Below are positions 22,860-34,952 of a DNA stretch of 64,000 bases, one piece after another (positions within the stretch are counted from its first letter, which is position 1; the number at the start of each line of letters is the position of its first letter). The notes beneath the pieces were generated by a model that saw nothing but the letters and a program-made list of their open reading frames with translations, searched no databases and was not told the origin of the DNA. This DNA is from Asterias rubens. Taxonomy: Eukaryota; Echinodermata; Asteroidea; Forcipulatida; Asteriidae. The DNA is taken from positions 3,406,309 through 3,470,308 of the forward strand of contig NC_047065.1 of assembly GCF_902459465.1 (NCBI RefSeq). The letters run 5' to 3'. Position numbers and translations under genes: made by a program.

Positions 22860-24940
22860 CGAAATGGACCAACAATTCTTAAAATTGCCACCCCCTTTCC
22901 GCATTGCAGGCGATGGGCGGCATTATTTTTTTATGAACTGCCGGGAAAATCCCTGGAGTTTAACCCCACCACCGCCACAGCAACCGTTCTCACTATTTCC
23001 CAGGAATATGCACGGTCGTTTCACATTTATCACGATCAAACCCCAGGAAATACTAATGGTGTGAAAAGGCCTTTAATAGTTTGAAAAGATCGACCAAAAA
23101 TTCCCAGGAGTTTCCCGGGAATAACTATAGTGTGAAAAAGGCTTTAAATTCATGAGATTCCACACTGCACTCAATTCATTTTGGCGGGTTGAACCAACGA
23201 CTTGCTGTCTAACATGCCGGGCTTCTAAAGCTGTATTGCACTTTTATATCTTATGAAAGGTATGCCTATCTTTGTGTGCCGACATTTAGTGCACAATGGG
23301 GCTATGAGTGTCTCTCAGTGAACCCGGGCATGGTCGTGGTGCGCCCATCCAACCCCCTCTCATCTCAAACAATAAAGATTTGCATGCGTTCCAGTAATGA
23401 GGGGACAGGCAGTCACGCTCCTGTTGTAAGAATATTGGGTAACCAATCAAAATTCAGGTTACTCTGCCGGAACGTTACCATACGTTCCTTTTTGGGTTTT
23501 CGTTTAGGTTTTCGTTTATGTTCTGGTATAGACCTAGGAAGACGAAAACTGTTTTAGCATGTGAATCTTTCTCGAAAACTACTCGACTTCGGAGGGAGCC
23601 GTTTCTCGCAATGTTTTATACTACCAACTTCTCCCCATTACTTGTTACAAAGTAAGGTTTTGTGCTAATAATTATTTTGAGTAATTACCAATAGTGTCCA
23701 CTGCCTTTAAAGAGAATGGGTATGTAATTATACGGGATGGGAAAAGGCGGATACCTATATGAACAACTTTGTGCAACAAATCCCATTTCCTCTGTTGGTG
23801 TGCGCGCAGCGTGGGGATTTGACCTTGTGTACAAAGCACACACATTCTTTGTGAAACGGGTCAATGGACTGGACCATTTCACACAATGGGGGGGGGGAAG
23901 TGGTGGGGGGGGGGGGTATAACTAATGTACACAATCTGAGTACACAATACAAGGTTTTGGATTTAAACTATTCAACTAAATGAAGTTTTATTTTATAAGT
24001 ACATGTAACAATTAAAAATGGTATGAATACAATAATAAGTAACCACTTGTTCAATAATGTGATATATAAATATTGCAGGAATGGTTGGAAAATAAACTTT
24101 TCATGTACACAAGTTGCATTTGGTATTGCTGTAAACTCCAATTTAGTTTAAACAATTAATGATGAAAACAGTAAAAAATATTACATATAAATATAGTTTA
24201 CCAAAAAATATAGTAGTACAAGTTACAAAAATACTTTGCATGAACGAGATGTGTAGTTTAATATAACAAAAATATTTATATGGCATGTATAAATGGCATA
24301 TGTGGCAAAAAATAGCACACGAATGGATCAACATATTTTATTTTGGCTTTTTAAAACAGTTGAAATGATTTCTAAAAATATTGTACGGTCCAGTAACATT
24401 AACCGACAAACATGAATGTTTGTTGTCTACAAACTTCGAGTCGATGACTTCAAGTTCATAAAGTTTGGTTTAAAAAAAAAAAAAAAAAAAAAAAACTATA
24501 ATTGCACAAACTTTAACTAACATTACAATACATTTAGTCGTTAACGAAACTGTTTTGTATCTTTGTAAAATTGTTTTTCACTGTGCATTTACATCTGCCC
24601 ACCACGTTAATTTAGACCCTTACAAAAGTATAATCATGCATCAGAAACAAATAATTTAATATTATTTAGTACTGATGGCTGATGAGTAAACAAAAGTTGT
24701 TTTCTTGATGATTGAATGAATGATTGGGTTGGCTTGCCAAAATTGATATTTTATAATATAATAAATAAGCAATTAAAAACTGCATGATTGTGTTTTTGTA
24801 AACTAAGAGGGAAGACCCATCATGTCATGTTTGTAAACTACTACCTAAAAGTAATGACATGCTAAGCAGAAACCTTTTTTTTTTTTTTTTAAGAAACAAA
24901 CAAATTCCTACCTCTCCACGTATTGCACATGTCTATGTGT
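22860..24940. other. Gene-free stretch
   Basis: Apart from the P1 fragment (23,560-23,712), a G-run near 23,888 and A-runs near 24,471 and 24,877, I see no gene or element. Repeated motifs around TCCCAGGAATA / TTCCCGGGAATAA (23,000-23,130) hint at an old transposon. Confidence 0.4.
23560..23712. mobile_element. Right part of a P1 transposon
   Basis: Ends in CCAATAGTGTCCACTGCCTT followed by TAAAG; the left half is missing. Confidence 0.6.
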
Positions 24941-24942
24941 AG

Positions 24943-25414
24943 CGGTCCTACTACTTGCCGTCAACTCGCCGACTTGCCGTCAACTCGCCGTCAAATCATT
25001 TTCGTGCCGTCAACTCATTAAATTTACTTGAACAATTTATAAATGGGGCACGGAAGTGTTAAGTCTGGGCTAAACTACATATTTCTCATGGTTTTCGGTA
25101 CAAATTCATTCACAAAAACGACTTTGTGTTGATAAAAAAAGTACCAATCATTGACATCTTGGGCCAAGATTAATCCATATGAAAAAGCAAGATGGCGGCC
25201 GACGGTTTTGCTGCTTCGAGATAATTTTTTTCACAAGAAAAAAAACTCAATTTTTATTCCGAAATATGACCGAAAACTTACGCAAATTCTCTTTTAGCCG
25301 ATACGTCACCGTTCTATGCTTCTTTTGTGGATTTTAAATGTATATTGGAGGAGTTGACGGCGAGTTGACGGCACAAGTGAGTTGACGGCGAGTTGACGGC
25401 AAGTAGTAGGACCC
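24943..25414. mobile_element. hAT-like MITE with repeat-bearing terminal inverted repeats
   Basis: The ends GGTCCTACTACTTGCCGTCA and TGACGGCAAGTAGTAGGACC are perfect inverted repeats. The flanks ATGTGTAG at 24,935-24,942 and 25,415-25,422 are an exact 8-bp target duplication, as made by hAT-type transposases. Inside each arm, GCCGTCAACTC is repeated in tandem. No transposase is present. Confidence 0.8.
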
Positions 25415-25422
25415 ATGTGTAG

Positions 25423-26660
25423 GCGAGATGGGGAACAATCACAACAACACTCACAGTTACCCCTCGAAGAAAAAATGATACGGTCCGACTAGCATGGACG
25501 ACAAACAAGACTCATTTTGCCGATATCCACTGATAGTTATGAAAATAACAGAAACCTTATAATATATCATATATATCTATACTGAACAATTTAGTTTTGA
25601 GCCATTTAATCAGTTAAAAACGAACCATGAAGGGGAAAAAAACTAACACCGATCCGTGGTCTGATCTAGTTCCCCGTTTAACCTACATTATACGCGGGTT
25701 TATAAGAGAATACACGGAGCCAGACTATAGAAGCACTTTGCATATTGTAATCGGGTCATGTCTTAGAAGAGAGACGTTGTATGATTGGAAGCAAAAAAAA
25801 AACCTTTTTCCCCATGTCCAATCAGAATGATTCTTATATGAGTGGAAAGGAAATTTTATGTAGTTTATTCAGAAGTGCGAGTTGAATCTGTGGGACAAAA
25901 GGAACGACTGTGCCGTTCAATTCAGTGAGGCAACCCACCGGAAAATGGTCAATAATCGTGTTGACCTCCATTGACTTTGCCGATTTTGAGGTTTTACACC
26001 CCGTTTTCGATTGAAAAAAGCCCTTTTTTCCCGAACATAATAAATATTTCAAAAATAACCATATGAAAGGTAATACTTTGAACTTTGAAATGCGTAGCGA
26101 GTTGGTGAGAAACCTAGACGTACTTATCATTTACTCGTGAAAGTTTTCAGTGAGGGGTCTTTTTGAGTGTCATTTTCCTACGCTGAGCGTGGTGACACGG
26201 AGCTCAGTGAGCAGATGCGCGCAAGTTGTTCATCCGGGCGGATTCGGGTATACAGCGAATGGGAAATGTAATGGGAATGGCTTTGTATTAATATTACGGG
26301 ATGGGAAAATGGGAATTAAAAAAATCTCGGAGACCTATTTTTGTTCTTATACCGATTATTTTCTGTTCAGGTTGCATTTTGTTGGCACACTTAGAATTTT
26401 TTTTTATGTTTATTGTTTGTGAAGCGCATTGAGGGTTCATGCTCGATTATGTGTCTGTTTTTTCACAATACTGTCGTCGATGATAACTCGTTCATCACAC
26501 GATTTACCTGTGGACGCCGCCATGACAGCTCGAGCAAAACAGAGTCGACTTAGCCCTGCACTAAAATCTACTACTTTTGTTTGCTGTGCGCAGGTATGGC
26601 ATGACGTTACACTACCGTGGTAGTCCGGAGCTTTGAGCACAACATACATATGAGACCGCG
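25423..26660. other. Gene-free stretch
   Basis: I see no supported gene. A Kozak-like ATG at 26,521 opens a 20-codon frame ending at CAG before gtatgg, but nothing further supports an exon. Confidence 0.35.
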
Positions 26661-26664
26661 ACAC

Positions 26665-27445
26665 CGGTCTTATTTCCGTTCTTCATGAAACATCTTGCAA
26701 TTGTTCATTTACGCCTAAATTTAGCTAAAATCACGCAGCCTCAAAATAATCGATACGAATCTTGGCTCACCTTGATTCGTTTTAAAAGTTAATTTAAAAC
26801 GCACCAGCAACACAAGTTTGAGTTGAACAATTAAAGAGTCGTTAATACGCGTCCGTTATTATTGTCTTGCTGTTGTCATTTCAAGGGTTGCTATATATAG
26901 TTACAAGTTTAGTGACTACATTGTACACTTATTTTTACTCCATCATTGCCAACTCTTTTCGGTGATATTGAAGTTTTTTTTTGCAACATTCTAAAATACA
27001 ACATCGAGACGGGTTTTTCGCAATTTATGTAAACAGCTAGATGGGTGCGTTCGATTAGCTTCCCCGAGGTCGACCCCGGTCTGCCCCCGGTACGTTCGAA
27101 TAGCTTTCACGTCATTCCAGGGGCTCAATCGTGTCAGCCCCAAGTTTCTTGCTTGTGGAATGGGTCACTTGGGGCTGGTTCGAGGTGCACGATCTCCACT
27201 GGTGGGCGAGTGATCGTTCAATGAGAGACTTTGAGGCGCTAGGTGGCAGCAGACTTACCAGGTAAATTGCCATTGTTTACGTAGTTCTGAGCATGCGCAC
27301 ATTACCGAGAACAATAGATTTTACCTGGTTGGTAAGTCTGCTGCCACCAAGCGTCCTGAAGGTCTCCCATTAGCTCTTGTCGTGGGCTCATCCCAATGAG
27401 CTCCGCAGGGTCGACCCGGGGAAGCCAATCGAACGCATCCATTAT
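26665..27445. repeat. Diverged single copy of the 1-kb unit upstream of paralogue C
   Basis: It aligns with the 1-kb units (TTGAGTTGAACAA, GGGTGCGTTCGATTAGCTTC and AGCCCCAAGT blocks in the same order) but with many substitutions. A hairpin element has inserted at 27,223-27,368. Confidence 0.65.
27223..27368. mobile_element. Hairpin MITE of the CAGCAGACTTACC family inside the diverged unit
   Basis: Flanked by AT on both sides; comparison with uninterrupted units (GATCGTTCGATTAGCTCTTG) shows the empty site, so insertion and duplication of AT can be read directly. Confidence 0.75.
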
Positions 27446-27460
27446 GAAACACTGAAAGCT

Positions 27461-27849
27461 TTAAAGGCAGTGGACACTATTGGTAATTGTCAAAGACTAG
27501 CCTTCACAGTTGGTGTATCCCAACACATGCATACAATTAAGAAACCTGTGAAAATTTGAGCTCAATCGGTCGTCGAACTTGCGAGATAATAATGAAAGAA
27601 AAAATACCCTTGTCACACGAAGTTGTGTGCGTTACGATAGTTGATTTCGAGACCTCAAGTTCTAAACTTGAGGTCTCGAAATCAAATTCGTGGAAAATTA
27701 CTTCTTTCTCGAAACCTATGGCACTTCAGAGGGAGCCGTTTCTCAGAATGTTTTATATACTATCAACCTCTCCCCATTACTCGTCACCAAGAAAGGTTTT
27801 ATGCTAATAATTATTTTAAGTAAATACCAATTGTGTCCACTGCCTTTAA
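27461..27849. mobile_element. P1 transposon, complete
   Basis: TTAAAGGCAGTGGACACTAT at the left, inverted at the right, with TTAA at both ends and the central GAGACCTCAAG palindrome. It is about 1 kb upstream of paralogue C. Confidence 0.8.
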
Positions 27850-28504
27850 TTGGGATTGCCTAATTTAATACCATGTTTGTACTGATTGATTCGATCATAG
27901 AGTGGATGGTGTATTAACAAAAACTTACACTTCCAAGAATGAACGTTCATTATTGAGAAAGAAGAAATACAGGAAAGCGTTTCTGGAAGCGAATGGATAA
28001 ATAAGAGCCAGCGAAACAATAAAATGAAACGCCCATTTGTCGTAAAAAAAGTATTAAAATGCAAATTTTGAATAACTTGTGCTTATTTTATGTGGGGCAT
28101 TATTTTAAAATTTTGAAGTATAATCTTCATGGCACATATACTGACGTCACAATTTAAACAGAGCGTTTTTTTTTCCAAGATTACATTAAAAGCAATGTTT
28201 TCCCTTCCCCATTGTACAGGGCGTGTCCTCTGGATAACAGTACAACAAAAACAAAGACTCTTTAAAATGTTAGTCAAACAATGCAATCAATGTCCAGCGG
28301 ACTAATAATTTTTGGCAGTTAACAAACACCATCTACTGGTCGTGTGATAACTGCAGACATGTCAATAAATCACACAAATAGCCACCTGAGAACGATCTGT
28401 ATAACAAGTCCCGCCTTCGTCCCTGGTATCATACATTTATTTTTTAATTTAACTAACACGTGTTTGCTGTTGCAAGAAGCAGTGTACCAACTTTCCTTAG
28501 ACGC

Positions 28505-28600
28505 ACGCCATCTTTGGAGAGCAGATCATGCAAATCGAGTGACGTCACCACTTCGAGAGTGGGCGGGTCGACTGGTGCCTTTGAAAAGTATATGAGAAGA
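28505..28600 (+). promoter_or_regulatory. Octamer + CRE cassette upstream of paralogue C
   Basis: ATGCAAAT (28528-28535) is followed after 4 bp by TGACGTCA (28540-28547), about 320 bp before the ATG of C. The flanking sequence matches the cassettes upstream of A. In B the matching place near 8850 jumps directly from the sequence before the cassette to the sequence after it, so roughly 65 bp are missing there. Confidence 0.5.
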
Positions 28601-28866
28601 GCGTGTTATTCATATTTCTTTTGGCGTAATGCTTCACCGCCGCGTCGTAACAGCGTTTGTCATTTCAACTCGTGCCACAACTGAAAGGTGTGAGCTGGAA
28701 TTTTAATTCAGCAATCTTGAATTGAGAGGAAGTTAAATTCTTGGGCGATTTTAGTGGCATCATTTACTTCTATTGAACATTTCTTTCCACCCACTTCCAA
28801 GATACCAACTGAACGATTGATACCAAGTGAATAAACTGATTTTTGCACACACAAAATTGTTCCGAG

Positions 28867-31800
28867 ATGGTTTGTGTTCTCTTTTTGGCGGCCATTTATT
28901 TGCTTTCGGTCGGGGCAGCCAAGCTCTGTCAAAATGCAACCACCGGCACCTCTCGAAGCCTGTATTTCAGTGGCATAGCCGACCTGATCCTACAAGGGTA
29001 CGGATACCAAACCTTGGCGGGTATTTCGGTGATCAGCTGCGGCAATTTGTGTCTGTCTGATACTCGATGTTTCTCCATCAACTACTCCGAGCGGGATAAG
29101 GTGTGTGAGCTGAACGGGGCTACAGCGTCGCAGTACCCGCCGGCTATGGTGGAGTGGAACGGTAGCTACTATTATGGACCAGAGGAGGTAAGGTAGACAG
29201 TTTACCCAGTAATTTTGCATATTGAAATATTTATATATACTGTTATCTTATTAGTGAAATCCGCACCTGATCACAAAGGTGTGCATACTTAGCTATAACT
29301 AAACGAAAGCTTTTGTATAGCGCATATACCATCATTTTCGCTAAACTGTTTACTATGTGGCAATGAATTAGCCGTTGAAAGTTGCTTGCAATGATGACGT
29401 AATAAAAATGTAAAAACAAAAACCGATGGCCTATTGCTTTAACCCTAGCAGAGTAGTTTCAAATGCTTAAAAAGGAAGAACAAAATGGTTTCTCATAGCA
29501 CTTTGGTTTGTTGCGTGCACTAGTTGGTAGGGGTGGGTACGATCTAGCTGGTTGCACGAGTTGGTTGCAGTAAGAGTTGGTTGGACGATTGGTTGGCATA
29601 CGAGCTGGTGGCGAGTGTGTTGGAGAACGAGCTGATTGGATGAGTTGGTAATAGGGGGTACGAGATGGTTGGACGAGTTGGTTGCGTACGAGTTGGTTGA
29701 ACGAGTTGGTTGCAGCATGGAGGAAGGAAGAGAAGGAGCTCGAACGAAGGGACTTCAAAAGTCGAACCCGTGGTACCGCGGTCGTTTAACGACACCTCAT
29801 AAAAATCACCCCATACCTTATACAGACAATGGGCGACCTGGCGTATGTGAGTTTGCGCGTGCGCACTTGGTTCTTCACTCAACTATGGTGTCGTATGTCG
29901 TATGGAAATAATACAGAAAAAAACAACTTTTTTGAGACCTGATAAAAATTGTGGACACTTGTGCCCACCAAATCGAAAAACACAATTGAATACCAACCAC
30001 CCTCGTGTGCTAATACCCAAATTTTGAACCACCGCTAGTGACCGGAAAGTCACAAAAAATGTAAAAATATGCCATGATGTTTCCGTGAAACACAAACGGT
30101 AAATGAAAACGTGTTTTTTCACAATTCTTGTCTCCAATGATTCAACTTTACACTAAGGCAACGGTGCAGTCTGGCGGTACCACACCTTCTGTACAAAGAG
30201 ATCTAATCCTGCTCGTTGATCGGCCGTCCAGCTGGAGGTCTCCTATCTTTTTCAACTGGTCAGACAGGGGCATTGTCAGGGTATTATTTTGTTACTCTTC
30301 GGTTTTGCGGGTCGTTCGAGCTCCTTCTCTTCCTTACTCCATGGACGCCAGTAAGAGCTGGCACGGACGAGATGGTTGGAGTACGAGCTGGTTTGATAAG
30401 TTTGTTAGAGTACGGGCTGTTTGGACGAGTTGGTTGGAGTACGAGCTGGTTGGTTGAGTTAGTAGAGGACGAGCTGGTTTGACAAGTTGGTTGGAGTACG
30501 ATCTGGTTTGGCGAGTTTGTTACAGTACGAGCTGGTTGGAGGAGTTAGTTTAAGTAAGAGCTGGTTGGACGATTGGTTGGCGTACAAGCTGGTGGCGAGT
30601 TTGTTAGAGAACGAGCTGGTTGGATGAGTTGGTAGAGGACGAGCTGGTTGGACGACTTGGTTGGCGTACGAGCTGGTTTGACAAGTTGGTTGAGTACGAG
30701 CTGGTTGGACGGAGTTGGTTCAAGTAAGAGCTGGTTGGACGAATGGTTGGCGTACAAACTGGTTTGCGAGTTGGATGGAGTACGATAGGGCATGGAGTAC
30801 GAGCTGGTTGGACGAGTTGGTTGAAGTACGAGCTGGTCGGATAAGTTGGTAGAGGACGAGCTGGTTGGACGACTTGGTTGGCGTGCGAGCTGGTTTGCGA
30901 GTTGGATGGAGTACGATATGGCATGGAGTACGAGCTGGTTGGACTAGTTGGTTGGAGTAGCTGGTCGGATGAGTTGGTAGTGAAGACTTCGTTTGAGTAC
31001 GATTTATAGTTGGCGTACGAGTTGGTTTGAGTACAAATTGCTTGAAGTGCAAATTTGAAGAAAAAATAAAGTTCGAGTTAGAGGGAGATTGTATATTTCC
31101 CAATCGACTTATACTTCGTTTTATTTCATTTGATTTGCAGCCGATGTTTATGAAACAGCTCAAGCTAATCCGAACCCACATACGAGGTATGTCATTCTAT
31201 CTCTCTCCCCCCCCCCCCCCCCCCAATATTAATATTTTTCCCTCACTTGGTGCGGTAATTGAAAACAGTAACTTTGCATGGTGGAAATATGATATGGAAA
31301 GGTTTGCGGTAATACCCTGTAAAATGACTATCTCTAAAATGAGTTAGGGTGGTTCTGAAAAGAAACCTTTTTTTGCAACTCGACGTTTCGATCAGTATGT
31401 TCTGATCGCCTTCTGGAGAAAGCGCTGATCGAAACACTGAGTTGAAACGGTTCTCTTTAGAACCACCCCAACTCATTGAGAGATAGTCATTACATGGTGT
31501 TACCGAAAACCTTTCCATATTATTCACTGTGTCTTCATCAACAGCTACACCTCGTCGCAAAGATTCACACAACTCTGCTTCGTCCGAGTGTCAAAGAGCC
31601 AACCAGCACCTGTGTCAACCATGGGAGATACATCAAGTCTATGAGACTGGCTTCTACCGAGACATACATGTACCTATTGCTACCAGCTTCTGGTACTCTG
31701 TACCTGATAGCAAGATCCTGGTGAACACGACTGGAGTGTCCTACACAGAATACGATACATCAAATCAAATCACTATAACGAGTCAGAGTTACGATGTTAC

Positions 31801-32449
31801 TGACCGTAATGGACAGGCACAAGCTTGCTTTGATTTAGACGCTCACCCATGTACACTGCCCGAGTTGAAGGAGGCATACTTGAGAGGCTATCGACAACCA
31901 TACAGCCAATGGCTTTACTTCTCGGTACCCGAACGTGATGCCCAACTGTACAACAACGGTTGTTGTGGATACTCATGTGACGAGTGCTATGAGGGCATTG
32001 TAGCAAACACACCGAGGCCACGTAACTCTTGTCCGGTGTTCTGCTGCCCAACGTTCAGTGAAAAGGTCTCTTCTCCTGAGCGTTCTTCTCCTGCCATGTG
32101 CTGCCCCGGGCTCATCATCCCTCGAGACCCCTTCATCACAGAAGAGGTGTACGCTAAGGAAGACCGTGATGGGTTGGCGAGTGCTTGCTCTGCTCTGCAA
32201 TCTCACCTGTGTACCCTTGCCGAGTTGAAAGAAGCCTACATGCAAGGGTACCGTCAACCTCATAGCCACGAGCACAACTGCAAGGAAATCTGGCATTATT
32301 TTGCAGAGCCCAACCAAGACGCCATACTGTTCAATGACGGATGTGGTCTGTATACAGGGAACGTAGATGAGTGCTATGAAGACATTGTGGCACACACCCC
32401 GAGGCCTTATAACAATGGTCGAGTGTTCTGCTGTCCGCGGCTTCTTTAA
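28867..32449 (+). CDS. Secreted PAN/apple-domain protein with cysteine-rich repeats, paralogue C
   Basis: Exons are 28867-29187 (phase 0), 31141-31186 (46 nt, phase 1) and 31545-32449, the same sizes as in A, giving 423 residues. I use the ATG at 28867, which aligns with A and B, rather than an in-frame ATG 24 nt upstream. Signal peptide, PAN cysteines and both full repeats are intact. Most of exon 3 is almost identical to A, but a stretch of about 130 bp (near 31730-31860) is strongly diverged and partly resembles B. A glycine in A (CCGYSGDECYE) is a cysteine here (CCGYSCDECYE), which adds an unpaired or re-paired cysteine. Intron 1 contains a long minisatellite interrupted by an inverted-repeat element. 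Intron 2 (358 bp) carries a hairpin transposon ending 24 bp before exon 3. The stop codon is the TTAA target of a short transposon, as in A. Confidence 0.85.
29515..31040. repeat. 29-bp minisatellite in intron 1 of paralogue C (interrupted)
   Basis: The unit is GAGCTGGTTGGACGAGTTGG followed by TTGGAGTAC. It is much longer than in A and split by the element at 29,716-30,343. Open frames across it are repeat by-products. Confidence 0.85.
29716..30343. mobile_element. Inverted-repeat element inserted in the minisatellite
   Basis: Ends CATGGAGGAAGGAAGAGAAG and the inverted CTTCTCTTCCTTACTCCATG, followed inward by GAGCTCGAACGA and its complement. The inside has no recognisable gene. Confidence 0.7.
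31292..31520. mobile_element. Hairpin transposon in intron 2 of paralogue C
   Basis: Ends ATATGGAAAGGTTT and AAACCTTTCCATAT; inner arms ATGACTATCTCT...AGGGTGGTTCT and their complement. It ends 24 bp before exon 3. Absent from the short intron 2 of A and B. Confidence 0.75.
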
Positions 32450-32832
32450 AGCCATTATACACTTTCGGAACAGAAAAAAAAAAGTTCACAGATTTACAAA
32501 TAATTTACAGGGTTTACAGAAGGTAATACTAAAAAATAGTAAAAGACTTCTCTTGAAATAGTATTCCATGAAATGCTTAAATACTCTTTTTTGAGAAAAC
32601 ATTAAAACAATTATCAATTCTCGACAACGAGAATTACGGATTATAGTAAACACATGTCATGACACGGCGAAACGTGCGGAAACAAAGGTGGGTTTTCCCG
32701 TTATTTTCTCCCGACTCCGATGACCGATTGAGCCTAAAGTTTCACAGGTTTGTTATTTTATATATAAGTTGTGATACACGAATTGTGGGCCTTTGGACAA
32801 TACTGTTTACCGAACGTGTCCAATGGCTTTAA
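32446..32832. mobile_element. P2 transposon on the stop codon of paralogue C
   Basis: Same insertion site and ends as 4527-4920; the left TTAA (32,446-32,449) includes the stop codon. Confidence 0.75.
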
Positions 32833-33049
32833 ACAAAACACATTTAGAACTGCTCATATTGATCCTCGTCGTGTAAAGCTACAGACAAAAGCTAAGGGCG
32901 AAAACAAAACAAAACATGTACTTTCTTTAAAAAGGTAGAAATATATACACAATATAATACGACAGGAAAGCAATTAAACGAAGAACCTTTCTTTCTGAGG
33001 GAATCAAAATATATTTGTTTTAAAATATACTAAATTAATTTTTCGCCTC

Positions 33050-34946
33050 GTGGAAACATATTCTCTTGGACTTCGTGTCACAACGGCCATGTGAATTATG
33101 TATTCTCAAAACAAAACAAAAGCCCCGGGTCACAACAATCTGGGTCACAACCTTACCACAACACATACATGATTTTTTTAAATCTTTTCTTTATATTTTG
33201 GTTCTATGGACAATAGAAATGGCGTCTGATCTTATTTCTGTGCTTTATTACACATCTTGAAATTGTTCATTTTCATACGCTTCATATAGCTACAATCACA
33301 CAGCCGCAACAAAAATCGATATGGATCGCAGCGAACCTTCCTTTGTTTTTAAAGTTAATCAAAAACGCATCAGCAACTCAAGTTTGAGTTGAATAAGGAG
33401 CCATAATAATAACGCGTCCAGTCTTATTATGTAGCAATCGTCAGGTCTATGGTTTAACACTCTTTTTACTCCACCATTACCGTTTCAACAACTAGCCAAT
33501 TCTTTGGTGAAGTTTGTTTTCACAATCTAAAATACAACACCGGGACAGTTTTTGAAATTTATGTCAACAGATAAATGGGTCCGTTCGATTAGCTTCCCCG
33601 GGTCGACCCCCGGTCCTGCCCCCGGTACGTTTGAAAAGCTTAGACGGCATTCAAGGGGCTCATCCGGGTCAGCCCCAAGCGTCCTGCTTGTGGAACGGGT
33701 CACTTGGGGCTGGCCCGAGGTGCACGACGTCACCACTAGAGGCCGAGTGATCGTTCGATTAGCTCTTGTCAGGGGCTCACCCGAATGAGCACCGCAAGGT
33801 CGACCCGGGGCTAATTTGTTTTTCAAAAACGACATTGCAATGATTTGGTAAAAGAGCAGGCCAATTTCATGTTGACGTAATTTGACGGAAAGAGCCAATT
33901 TTGACGGAAAGGGGAACAAAATATTGCAATGTCGTTTGGAAAAAAAAAATCGTGACCCGGGGAAGCTAATCGAACGCATCCATTATGACAAGGTGAAAAC
34001 TTTCTTTGTAGACTCTACTTTAATGGGATTAGCATTTGATACCATTTGATACCATGTTTGTACTGATTGATTCGATCAGTGGGTGGAAACATTTTCTCTT
34101 GGACTTCGTGTCACAACGGCCATGTGAATTATGTATTCTCAAAAACAAAAAAAAGCCCCGGGTCACAACAATCTGGGTCACAACCTTACCACAACACATA
34201 CATGATTTTTAAAAATCTTTTCTTTCTATTTTGGTTCTATGGACAATAGAAATGGCGTCTGATCTTATTTCTGTGCTTTATTACACATCTTGAAATTGTT
34301 CATTTTCATACGCTTCATATAGCTACAATCACACAGCCGCAACAAAAATCGATATGGATCGCAGCGAACCTTCCTTTGTTTTTAAAGTTAATCAAAAACG
34401 CATCAGCAACTCAAGTTTGAGTTGAACAAGGAGCCATAATAATAACGCGTCCAGTCTTATTATGTAGCAATCGTCAGGTCTATGGTTGAACACTCTTTTT
34501 ACTCCACCATTACCGTTTCAACAACTAGCCAATTCTTTGCTGAAGTTTTTTTTAACAATCTAAAATACAACACCGGGACAGTTTTTGAAATTTATGTCAA
34601 CAGATAAATGGGTGCGTTCGATTAGCTTCCCCGGGTCGACCCCCGGTCCTGCCCCCGGTACGTTTGAAAAGCTTAGACGGCATTCAAGGGGCTCATCCGG
34701 GTCAGCCCCAAGCGTCCTGCTTGTGGAACGGGTCACTTGGGGCTGGCCCGAGGTGCACGACGTCACCACTAGAGGGCGAGTGATCGTTCGATTAGCTCTT
34801 GTCAGGGGCTCACCCGAATGAGCACCGCAGGGTCGACCCGGGGCTAATTTGTTTTTCAAAAACGACATTGCAATGATTTGGTAAAAGAGCAGGCCAATTT
34901 TATTTTGACGTAATTTGACGGAAAGAGCCAATTTTGACGGAAAGGG
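33050..34946. repeat. Tandem array of 1.03-kb units, cluster 2 (one full, one truncated)
   Basis: Units start at 33,050 and 34,083. The second is cut off after GACGGAAAGGGG, where the foldback element begins. The flank before 33,050 matches that before 5128, so this cluster is homologous by descent to cluster 1. Confidence 0.85.
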
Positions 34947-34952
34947 GGAAAC

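Larger units (their letters stand above)
29188..31140 (+). other. Intron 1 of paralogue C
   Basis: It holds minisatellite blocks at 29,515-29,715 and 30,344-31,040 and an inverted-repeat element between them. The first 300 bp resemble intron 1 of A. Confidence 0.7.

Noticed and set aside
22683-22904. Minus-strand frame with FLFIYLFIYLFIYFFF
   Set aside because: It is a translation of the AAAT microsatellite.
26508-26590. Kozak-like ATG opening a short frame that ends before gtatgg
   Set aside because: Looks like a first exon but no partner exon or conserved protein could be found downstream.
29459-31181. Overlapping open frames rich in N, Q, P, T and S
   Set aside because: They are translations of the 29-bp minisatellite in intron 1 of paralogue C.
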